Shown: positions 57,720 through 64,000 of the stretch, piece after piece
Position numbering within the stretch: position 1 is the first letter of the stretch
Layout: every line of letters starts with the position of its first letter
NCBI RefSeq assembly: GCF_016756595.1
Contig: NZ_AP023257.1
Coordinates: 4,666,001-4,730,000 of the forward strand
Reading direction: 5' to 3'
From: Mesorhizobium sp. L-2-11
GTDB taxonomy: Bacteria; Pseudomonadota; Alphaproteobacteria; Rhizobiales; Rhizobiaceae
Length of the DNA: 64,000 bases
Notes under the pieces: generated by a model
The model's input: the letters and a program-made list of their open reading frames with translations, nothing else
The model's database searches: none
What the model was told of the DNA's origin: nothing
Made by a program: the position numbers and the translations under genes

Positions 57720-58265
57720 TCACCTCTCGATTCGTTGTTCATCACCACGATCAATTTTTCGGTCGGGGTCGGATACGAGTTGCTGAAGGCTGCTTCCCAA
57801 AATGACCAGGCTCACGCCGAGCAAGGCGACATCCTTGATCAGAAAGGCACCTAACCCGTTGAGGAAAGGAAACCCTCCGGATCCGGTTTCCCAGATCGGC
57901 AGGGTCAGCATTGTCGAGGAGGTCAGCGCAAAGATGACTGAACCGACGGCGCCCCCTATGACGCCGGCCCAGACGCTACGGACAGATGCCACCAGCAGAA
58001 ACGCTGTGGCCAGTTCGACGACGCCCAGGAAGTAGGAGGCCCCCGCAGATCCGAATGCGGGATAGAGCCATGCCAGCCAAGGCGTTTTCTCGATGAATGG
58101 CCTAAGCGCCTCGATCTCGATTGCGGTGAATTTCAAAATGCCGATCAACAGCAGAGGGAGCACCACCCCCAGAAGGGTTACCGCGCGACCGACGGCAGCA
58201 AGTTGGTAGCCAGCTTGATTGATGCGCGCCACGAAGGGAGCGTTGGCGGTTGCAGAGATGAACAT
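57720..58265 (-). CDS. DUF417/YkgB family membrane protein
   Basis: A 181-aa membrane protein with four helices, of the DUF417 family that includes RclC (YkgB), which is linked to resistance against reactive chlorine in E. coli. Marks are LLIGILKFTAIEIEALRPFIEKTPWLAW and GSGGFPFLNGLGAFLIKDVALLG. AAAGGAG precedes the ATG. Two palindromes lie upstream in the divergent region with the MarR-type gene, so it is probably under that regulator's control. Confidence 0.9.
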   Translation of the reverse strand: MFISATANAPFVARINQAGYQLAAVGRAVTLLGVVLPLLLIGILKFTAIEIEALRPFIEKTPWLAWLYPAFGSAGASYFLGVVELATAFLLVASVRSVWAGVIGGAVGSVIFALTSSTMLTLPIWETGSGGFPFLNGLGAFLIKDVALLGVSLVILGSSLQQLVSDPDRKIDRGDEQRIER

Positions 58266-58285
58266 GGCCTTCTCCTTTCGATTTG

Positions 58286-58336
58286 TATGCTCCAAGCATA
58301 TAATAATTCGACCTTGATGTATATGCTCCGAGCATA
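58286..58336. promoter_or_regulatory. Twin palindromic operators between DUF417 and MarR-type genes
   Basis: TATGCTC-C-GAGCATA at 58322-58336 is a perfect palindrome with 7-bp half sites, and TATGCTC-C-AAGCATA at 58286-58300 differs by one base. Centres are 36 bp apart. The site nearest the regulator gene ends 12 bases before its ATG. Confidence 0.85.
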
Positions 58337-58348
58337 TATTTTTTGCCG

Positions 58349-58852
58349 ATGACCGATTCCAGGATTGAAAATGTGATTGGCGCTCTAGCGCTCGCCTTTG
58401 CCGACACGTTGCACCGGGACGCTCAGGCCAAGGCACCGGAGCCCGGCCCAGCGGCTTCCGCGATCACCCTTATCGGCCACGTGCCGGGCCTGTCGATCGA
58501 AAGGCTGCGCCGCGCATTGTCACTGTCTCATTCGGGTGCCGTCAGACTGGTCGATCGACTGGTCGCGAATGGATTGGCAGCTCGGTTCTCGGCGCCTGAC
58601 GACCATCGCGCGGTAGCGATCAAGCTCACTCCTTTGGGCGAGACGACCTGCAGTGCCATTCTTTCCGCTCGCCAGAAAGGGCTCGCGTCAGCGCTTGCTG
58701 TTCTAAATCAGGAGGAGTTGCAGGAATTCGGTAAGCTAGCCGCCAAGCTGTTGCGTGGGCTCGTCAGCACCGAGGACCATGCATACCGTATTTGCCGACT
58801 CTGCAACTATACCGTGTGCCTCGACTGCCCTGTGGAAGCGGAACTGGCCTGA
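58349..58852 (+). CDS. MarR-type transcriptional regulator with C-terminal four-cysteine cluster
   Basis: A 167-aa winged-helix regulator. The DNA-binding part is LSIERLRRALSLSHSGAVRLVDRLVANGLAARF with the wing SAPDDHRAVAIKLTPLG. The C-terminal end has CRLCNYTVCLDCP, four cysteines in a zinc-ribbon- or redox-type spacing. It is divergent from the DUF417/glycolipid-binding operon and flanked by two palindromes, so it likely represses that operon and itself. The signal could be an oxidant or a metal. ATG at 58349 lacks a strong ribosome site. Confidence 0.85.
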   Translation: MTDSRIENVIGALALAFADTLHRDAQAKAPEPGPAASAITLIGHVPGLSIERLRRALSLSHSGAVRLVDRLVANGLAARFSAPDDHRAVAIKLTPLGETTCSAILSARQKGLASALAVLNQEELQEFGKLAAKLLRGLVSTEDHAYRICRLCNYTVCLDCPVEAELA

Positions 58853-58969
58853 GCTGTGGCTTTGGCAAATTAAAGCGCGTCGCACCTCGGTGATGGCTGC
58901 GGCCGGCGTGAACACGGTTGCCCGCAAGCCAACCTTGCCGACGCACTTCGTTCTCGCCGAAAATACCGG

Positions 58970-59350
58970 TTACCTGTTGTACCAGCTGATCTCGACGAGA
59001 TTGCCGTCCGGATCGCGGAAATAGACCGACATCATCGGGCCGCGGGCGCCGATACGCTCGACCGGACCGACTTCTATCGCCACGTCGTTGGCCGCCAGGC
59101 TGGCGCATATCTCGGAGAGCGGGCGCGCGGCGACCAGGCAAAAATCCGCGGAGCCTGGCGTCGGCGCCTTGGCCTTCGGCTCGAAAGTGTGGCCTGCCTC
59201 ATGCACATTGATCTTTTGCGATCCAAACAGCAGCGCCGTCGGCCGGTCCGGCTCGTCGAGGCGCCTGAAGCCGAGCACGCGCTGATAGAAGGCGCAGGTG
59301 TCCTCGACGGAGCCAACCGTCAGCACGAAATGATCGATACCGGCAATCAA
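58970..59350 (-). CDS. VOC family (glyoxalase-like) protein
   Basis: A 126-aa single-module VOC protein: MIAGIDHFVLTVGSVEDTCAFYQRVLGF (metal-binding His), KINVHEAGHTFEPKA, and VYFRDPDGNLVEISWYNR with the closing Glu. These resemble dioxygenase/virulence-type VOC proteins of unknown substrate. It converges with the MarR-type gene. Confidence 0.9.
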   Translation of the reverse strand: MIAGIDHFVLTVGSVEDTCAFYQRVLGFRRLDEPDRPTALLFGSQKINVHEAGHTFEPKAKAPTPGSADFCLVAARPLSEICASLAANDVAIEVGPVERIGARGPMMSVYFRDPDGNLVEISWYNR

Positions 59351-59382
59351 GGTAGCGCCTCAGCTAATGTCTGTTTTAGCAA

Positions 59383-59462
59383 GTCGTGTCCCAAAACCGC
59401 TGCACACCCTCGGTTCAAGTCCCGATGCAAGCCCAAGGGGGCATGCTTTTGGGCGACATGCC
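59383..59462. repeat. Split palindromic element
   Basis: GTCGTGTCCCAAAACCG at 59383-59399 and CTTTTGGGCGACATGC near 59446-59461 are the two halves of the element seen whole at 3185-3232, here separated by about 46 unrelated bases. Confidence 0.6.
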
Positions 59463-59475
59463 TTTATATCATGCC

Positions 59476-60054
59476 TTATATGTTGCGGCTGCCCGGCTTG
59501 ACTGGCGGTATGGCGGCAAGCTCGGGCGGCAGCCTGTCGGCCGGGTAGGCCGGAACCTCATATTCGGCGAGCGCGATCAGCGGCACGCCGACATCGGTCT
59601 TGCCGGCCGAGCGGTCGATGATGCAGGCAGCGGCAACCACCTCGGCTCCAAGCGCGCGCAGGCAGTCAATGGTTTCGCGAATCGACAGGCCGGTGGTCAC
59701 GATGTCCTCGACGATGACGACGCGCGAACCCCTGGCGATCTCGAAGCGGCGGAGCCGGAACTCGCCACCTTCCCGCTCGACCCAGATCGCCGGTGCGCCA
59801 AGATGGCGCGAGGTCTCGTAGGCCGGGATCAGCCCGCCGATCGCCGGGCCAACGACGTAATCGATCTGGCCGGACACAGCAGCGCGGATTTTCTGGGCCA
59901 GCGCCTTGCACAGGCGCTCGGTCTTGTCGGCATGCATGAAGACCCGCGCCTTCTGCAGGAAGACCGGGCTGCGCAAGCCCGATGTCAGGATGAAATGCCC
60001 CTCGAGAACGGCACCGGCCTCACGGAAAACGCCCAGCACTTCGTCGGTGTCCAT
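59476..60054 (-). CDS. pyrE: Orotate phosphoribosyltransferase
   Basis: A 192-aa enzyme that attaches phosphoribose to orotate in pyrimidine synthesis. The PRPP-binding motif is [13 protein letters not shown] at about residues 116-128, with the earlier [19 protein letters not shown] and [14 protein letters not shown]. The ATG 60054 has GGAG at a good distance; a second ATG four codons earlier is possible. It lies downstream of relA, separated by a 7-bp repeat array. Confidence 0.95.
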   Translation of the reverse strand: MDTDEVLGVFREAGAVLEGHFILTSGLRSPVFLQKARVFMHADKTERLCKALAQKIRAAVSGQIDYVVGPAIGGLIPAYETSRHLGAPAIWVEREGGEFRLRRFEIARGSRVVIVEDIVTTGLSIRETIDCLRALGAEVVAAACIIDRSAGKTDVGVPLIALAEYEVPAYPADRLPPELAAIPPVKPGSRNI

Positions 60055-60075
60055 TGTTGGCTCCATGTCGATGGT

Positions 60076-60187
60076 GAATGGTGGCGAATAGAGAGTAGCG
60101 AGTAGCGAGAGCACCTTATTTCACTATTCACTATTCACTATTCACTATTCACTATTCACTATTCGCTATTCACTATTCGCTATTCAC
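60076..60187. repeat. 7-bp microsatellite array with inverted satellite copies
   Basis: The array 60120-60187 is about ten copies of TTCACTA, with some TTCGCTA variants towards the right. At 60076-60109 degenerate copies of the same unit lie in the opposite orientation (GTAGCGA, GAATAGA). The array ends 5 bases before the relA stop codon. Confidence 0.9.
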
Positions 60188-60192
60188 CATTT

Positions 60193-62421
60193 TCACCCAT
60201 TCACGCGCCGCGCATCGCTGACGCTCGAATTCTCCTTGAGCTGCGACAGCAGCCGGTTCAGGTGCTTCAGATCCCAGACTTCGAGATCGATCAGCATTTC
60301 GGTGAAATCAGGCGCGGTGCGCACCATCGACAATGTATGGATGTTGGCGTCGTTGGATGCAACGACCTGCGCGATGTCGGCCAGCGAGCCCGGCGCGTTG
60401 ATGGCGGTGACCGAAACCCGCGCCGGAAACCGCTCCTTGGTGCGCTCGTCTATGTCCCAGCGCACGTCGATCCAGCGTTCAGGCTGGTCGTCGAAGGCCT
60501 GCAGCGCCGGCGATTGGATCGGATAGATGGTGATGCCGGTCCCCGGCTGCACGATGCCGACGATGCGGTCGCCGGGCACAGCACCTTCCGGCGCGAAGCG
60601 CACCGGCAGGTCGCCGCGCACGCCGCGGATCGGTACGGCGCCGTCCCTTGGCTGGTCCTTGTCCTTGCGTGCGGCGCGGCCCGGAATCTGGAACAGCATG
60701 CCGGCGGCGTTGCGGATCTTCGACCAGCCCTCCTCGCGCTGCTTGGGCGCCGCCAGCGTGATGCGCTCGTCCTTGTAGTCGGGAAACACCGCCTTGATGA
60801 CATCGGTGGAGGCAAGCTCGCCGCGGCCGACAGAGGCCAGCACATCCTCGATGTCCTTGCGTGCCAGCCGATGCAGCACCGATTTCAAGCTTTCCTTGGT
60901 AAAAACCTTGCCTGACCGCTCGAAAGCGCGTTCCAGTATGCGGATGCCGAGACCCGAATACTGCTTGCGGATGGCATTCTTGGTGGCGCGGCGGATCGCC
61001 GAGCGCGCCTTGCCGGTGACGACGACCGATTCCCATGCCGCCGGCGGCACCTGCGCCTTGGAGCGGATGATCTCGACCTCGTCGCCATTCTTCAGCTCGG
61101 TCATCAGCGGCATGATGCGGCCATTGACCTTGGCCCCGACGCAGGTGTCACCGACATCGGTGTGCACCGCATAGGCGAAGTCGATCGGCGTGGCGCCGCG
61201 CGGCAGCGCGATCAGCATTCCCTTGGGCGTGAAGCAGAACACCTGGTCCTGGAACAGCTCCAGCTTGGTGTTTTCGAGGAAGTCCTCGGGATTGTCGCCT
61301 TCGGCCAGCTGCTCGATGGTGCGCCGCAGCCAGGCATAGGCGTTGGTCTCCTTCGAGATCGCGTGGGCGGTGCCGTTCACCTTGCCGCCGCTGTCCTTGT
61401 AGATCGAATGCGCGGCAACGCCATATTCCGCGATCTTGTTCATCTGATAGGTGCGGATCTGCAGCTCGACGCGCTGCCGCGACGGCCCGACGATGGTGGT
61501 GTGGATCGAACGGTAGTCGTTCTGCTTCGGGGTCGAGATGTAATCCTTGAAGCGGCCGGGCACCATCGACCAGGTCGTGTGGATGGCGCCGAGCGCCCGG
61601 TAGCAGTCCTCGACGGTATCGACGACGACGCGAAAGCCGAAAATGTCGGATAGCTGCTCGAAGGACAGCGCCTTGGCCTCCATCTTGCGAAACACCGACC
61701 ACGGCTTCTTCTGACGGCTCTTGACCTCGGCCTTGATCGCATATTTGTCGAACAGCGTCGACAGCGCCTTCTCGATCTCGGACAGCACATCCCTGTTGCG
61801 CTCGAAGATTTCGGCGAGCCGCGCGGTGACGGCGCGGTAGGCTTCGGGATTGATGAAGCGGAAGGCGATCTCCTCGAGCTCCTCGCGCATGCCCTGCATG
61901 CCCATGCGCCCGGCCAGCGGCGCATAGATATCCATCGTTTCTTCGGCGATGCGCAGGCGCTTGGCTTCGGGCACATGGTCGAGCGTGCGCATGTTGTGCA
62001 AGCGGTCGGCAAGCTTGACCAGAAGCACGCGAACGTCTTCCGATATCGCCAGCAAGAGCTTGCGCAGGTTTTCCGCCTGCTCGGCCTTCTTGGAGACGAG
62101 GTCGAGTTTCTTCAGCTTGGTCAGGCCTTCGACCAGCTTGCCCATTTCCGGACCGAACAGCTCGTCGATCTCGGCCCTGGTCGCCGTGGTGTCCTCGATC
62201 GTGTCGTGCAGCAAGGCAACCGCGATGGTCGCCTCATCCATGTGCATTTCGGTGAGGATGGCGGCGACTTCGAGCGGGTGCGAGAAATAAGGATCGCCGG
62301 AGGCGCGCTTCTGGTGACCATGCTTCTGCATGGCGTAAACATAGGCCTTGTTGAGCAGCGCCTCGTTGACGTCAGGCTTGTAGCGCTGGACGCGCTCGAC
62401 AAGCTCATACTGACGCATCAT
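60193..62421 (-). CDS. relA: Bifunctional (p)ppGpp synthetase/hydrolase (Rsh)
   Basis: A 742-aa RelA/SpoT-homologue that makes and degrades the stringent-response alarmone. The hydrolase HD motif is HDTIEDT with upstream HGHQKRASGDPYFSHP, so it should be active. The synthetase part has IFGFRVVVDTVEDCYRALG and DYISTPKQNDYRSIHTT. A TGS domain (VFCFTPKGMLIALPRGATPIDFAYAVHT) and a C-terminal ACT domain follow. Rhizobia typically have this one long enzyme. The ATG at 62421 is followed by a second ATG; either may be used. Confidence 0.97.
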   Translation of the reverse strand: MMRQYELVERVQRYKPDVNEALLNKAYVYAMQKHGHQKRASGDPYFSHPLEVAAILTEMHMDEATIAVALLHDTIEDTTATRAEIDELFGPEMGKLVEGLTKLKKLDLVSKKAEQAENLRKLLLAISEDVRVLLVKLADRLHNMRTLDHVPEAKRLRIAEETMDIYAPLAGRMGMQGMREELEEIAFRFINPEAYRAVTARLAEIFERNRDVLSEIEKALSTLFDKYAIKAEVKSRQKKPWSVFRKMEAKALSFEQLSDIFGFRVVVDTVEDCYRALGAIHTTWSMVPGRFKDYISTPKQNDYRSIHTTIVGPSRQRVELQIRTYQMNKIAEYGVAAHSIYKDSGGKVNGTAHAISKETNAYAWLRRTIEQLAEGDNPEDFLENTKLELFQDQVFCFTPKGMLIALPRGATPIDFAYAVHTDVGDTCVGAKVNGRIMPLMTELKNGDEVEIIRSKAQVPPAAWESVVVTGKARSAIRRATKNAIRKQYSGLGIRILERAFERSGKVFTKESLKSVLHRLARKDIEDVLASVGRGELASTDVIKAVFPDYKDERITLAAPKQREEGWSKIRNAAGMLFQIPGRAARKDKDQPRDGAVPIRGVRGDLPVRFAPEGAVPGDRIVGIVQPGTGITIYPIQSPALQAFDDQPERWIDVRWDIDERTKERFPARVSVTAINAPGSLADIAQVVASNDANIHTLSMVRTAPDFTEMLIDLEVWDLKHLNRLLSQLKENSSVSDARRVNG

Positions 62422-62532
62422 GGGCGGGATCTCGCAGTGCTGAAATGAATCATGCGCCGCACTGGCGTACGGCGCATGTCATAGATAACCACGAAACCGC
62501 CGGCGCGAAAGTGTCGGCGGCCGGTGGGAAGA

Positions 62533-62934
62533 TTAATAATCGTCGCTTTTTTCCGGCGGCACCAGACCTTCGATGCCGGCCAGGAGGTCTTCCTCGGTCA
62601 TGCGGTCGAAGGTGATGTTGTCCTCGGTGTCGTCAGCGTCGGTTGCCGCAGCGGCGGTACCCGTCTGGTCGGCGATCGCCTCGCCGTCGGCTTCCGGCTC
62701 ATCAACCTCGACATGCTTCTGCAGCGAGTGGATCAAGTCTTCCTTGAGGTCGTCGGGCGACAATGTCTCCTCGGCGATCTCGCGCAGCGCGATGACCGGA
62801 TTCTTGTCGTTGTCACGAGGAACGGTGATCTGCGCGCCCTGGCTGATCTGACGGGCGCGGTGGCCGGCCAGAAGCACGAGCTCGAAGCGGTTGTTGACCT
62901 TGTCGATGCAATCTTCAACGGTTACGCGGGCCAT
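62533..62934 (-). CDS. rpoZ: RNA polymerase omega subunit
   Basis: Omega, 133 aa, stabilises the beta' subunit. The start [30 protein letters not shown] is diagnostic, followed by the conserved [13 protein letters not shown] region. The acidic C-terminal extension (about residues 70-133) is typical for alphaproteobacteria. It precedes relA, the usual order. Confidence 0.97.
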   Translation of the reverse strand: MARVTVEDCIDKVNNRFELVLLAGHRARQISQGAQITVPRDNDKNPVIALREIAEETLSPDDLKEDLIHSLQKHVEVDEPEADGEAIADQTGTAAAATDADDTEDNITFDRMTEEDLLAGIEGLVPPEKSDDY

Positions 62935-63243
62935 GAGCTGCCCCTTTCATGCCTGGATTTGATGGAAAACAGGCGCGGTCCATAACCCGAACGCCGCCAA
63001 AATACAAGCTTTTTGGCAATACCAGGTCGGGGGCCAGGCCCGGGGCCGGGTCAAGCCCAGTCTGGGCGCTCGCCGCCTGCGACATACGGCACCGATCACA
63101 ATTGCTTGCTGTGCAGCATCATACCCTTGGATTGCCGTAAAAGCGGCGTTATCTCAAATGACGAAAGGTCAGCCGGTTATTTCAAGCCGACCGATAGTCA
63201 CGCGCATTTGGACGACCGCTTATTTTCGAAAAGGAATATTTCC
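62935..63243. other. Divergent intergenic stretch between rpoZ and the NYN gene
   Basis: 309 bp. It should contain the divergent promoters of rpoZ and the NYN-domain gene. I see no repeat or terminator; the frame on the plus strand is open here but has no ribosome site or protein-like sequence. Confidence 0.5.
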
Positions 63244-63825
63244 ATGTTCGACCCTCGTGAGAAAATCGCTCTTTTCATCGACGGTGCCAATCTTTACGCC
63301 ACCTCGCGCGCGCTCGGCTTCGACATCGACTACCGCAGGCTTTTGTCGAGCTTCCAGAAGCGCGGCTACCTGCTGCGTGCCTACTACTACACCGCGCTGG
63401 TCGAGGATCAGGAATATTCCTCGATCCGGCCGCTGATCGATTGGCTCGACTATAACGGCTTCAAGGTGGTGACCAAGCCGGCCAAGGAGTTCACCGACTC
63501 GACCGGCCGCCGCAAGATCAAGGGCAATATGGATATAGAGCTGACCGTCGATGCGCTGGAACTCGCCGATGTCGTCGACCACTATGTCATCTTTTCCGGC
63601 GACGGCGATTTCCGCACGCTGGTCGAGGCGCTGCAGCGGCGCGGGCGCAAGGTCTCGATCGTCTCGACCATGGCTTCGCAGCCGCCGATGATTTCCGACG
63701 ATCTGCGCCGCCAGGCCGATCATTTCATCGACCTGATGACCTTGAAGAGCGATGTCGGCCGCGATCCGTCCGAGCGGCCGGTGCGCCGGCCCGAACCGGC
63801 CGAAGTCGACGAGGACGAGTATTGA
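63244..63825 (+). CDS. NYN domain (LabA/DUF88-type) protein
   Basis: A 193-aa protein with a PIN-like NYN fold, likely an RNA-acting nuclease. The acidic residues of the site are present: FIDGANLYATS (Asp), KGNMDIELTVDALEL (Asp) and FSGDGDFRTLVE (two Asp). The C-terminal ~25 residues are charged. The ATG 63244 follows AAAAGGAAT. The TGA overlaps the TTG start of the next gene. Confidence 0.92.
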   Translation: MFDPREKIALFIDGANLYATSRALGFDIDYRRLLSSFQKRGYLLRAYYYTALVEDQEYSSIRPLIDWLDYNGFKVVTKPAKEFTDSTGRRKIKGNMDIELTVDALELADVVDHYVIFSGDGDFRTLVEALQRRGRKVSIVSTMASQPPMISDDLRRQADHFIDLMTLKSDVGRDPSERPVRRPEPAEVDEDEY

Positions 63826-64000
63826 CGGCGGCGGTCTTGACCGCTCCCCTGGTCGCGTCCTCCGAACCCGATCGCGACTGCCCGCTCTGCCCGCGGCTGC
63901 ATGCATTTAGAGCGCTATGGCGGCAGCGCGAGCCGTCCTGGTTCAATGCGCCGGTGCCGACCTTCCTGCCGCCCGAGGGCGAGGATGCGGTGCGGCTGCT
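63822..64000 (+). CDS. Uracil-DNA glycosylase (family 4/5 type), 3' end outside window
   Basis: The first 59 residues only. TTG 63822 overlaps the stop of the NYN gene (TTGA). The sequence shows the Fe-S-cluster cysteines of this glycosylase type (DCPLCPRLHAFR), then EPSWFNAPVPTFLP. These enzymes remove uracil from DNA. The gene continues beyond base 64000. Confidence 0.85.
   Translation, partial: MTAAVLTAPLVASSEPDRDCPLCPRLHAFRALWRQREPSWFNAPVPTFLPPEGEDAVRL

Noticed and set aside
60120..60187. 7-bp array considered as a replication iteron block
   Set aside because: No replication initiator gene or AT-rich origin region; the place between relA and pyrE and the degenerate ends fit a microsatellite better.

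Overview
The window looks like a chromosomal segment of a Rhizobiales alphaproteobacterium, most likely Mesorhizobium or a close relative. This rests on the high GC content, on gene blocks typical of that group (rpsF-rpsR-rplI with dnaB-radA-cvpA-purF; rpoZ-relA-pyrE with acpS-lepB-rnc-era-recO; pssA-psd), and on many short palindromic intergenic elements of the kind described in rhizobia. Genus is inferred from remembered synteny and protein style, not from a database search. I found no rRNA, tRNA, CRISPR or prophage.

Layout. 0-2 kb: 3' part of an LTA-synthase-type sulfatase gene. 2-13 kb: ribosomal proteins S6, S18 and L9, a cyclopropane fatty acid synthase, a YnfA membrane protein, an Rsm22 methyltransferase, then dnaB, radA, cvpA, purF and a short-chain dehydrogenase. 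13-18.8 kb: a secreted lectin-like protein, OsmC, an EamA exporter and a PlsC/acyl-activating fusion enzyme. 19-25 kb: phosphatidylethanolamine synthesis (pssA, psd), an SMP-30 hydrolase, an ArsR regulator with an Atm1-type ABC exporter, and a LysM protein. 25.6-29.7 kb: a LOG protein, a broken sorbosone-dehydrogenase-like gene next to an 8-bp repeat array, a CorA/ZntB transporter and a GST. 29.7-35 kb: a tightly coupled minus-strand chain (DUF559, VOC, two GFA domains, pip, cimA) followed by rarD-gst. 35-43.6 kb: cysS, SRAP, Nudix, small secreted proteins, dihydroorotase, ygfZ and an HD hydrolase. 43.7-48 kb: a RimK-type ATP-grasp ligase with a GNAT-C39 peptidase, then an ECF sigma/anti-sigma pair. 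48-52.6 kb: vapBC, a large DUF2339 membrane protein, a thioesterase remnant and recO. 52.8-53.9 kb: a complete IS630-type element inserted exactly at the era stop codon. 53.9-62.9 kb: era, rnc, lepB, acpS, an accessory MarR/DUF417/glycolipid-binding module, a VOC protein, pyrE, relA and rpoZ. 63.2-64 kb: a NYN-domain protein and the start of a uracil-DNA glycosylase gene.

Most genes are ordinary housekeeping genes. The points worth a second look are the ATP-grasp/GNAT-C39 gene pair, the MarR regulator with a four-cysteine tail and twin operators, the stop-codon-neutral IS630 insertion, two one-base-scale frameshifts (one fusing two GFA genes, one breaking a sugar dehydrogenase whose C-terminus is encoded by a microsatellite), and a family of palindromic mosaic repeats, including a triple 63-bp tandem array behind rpsR.
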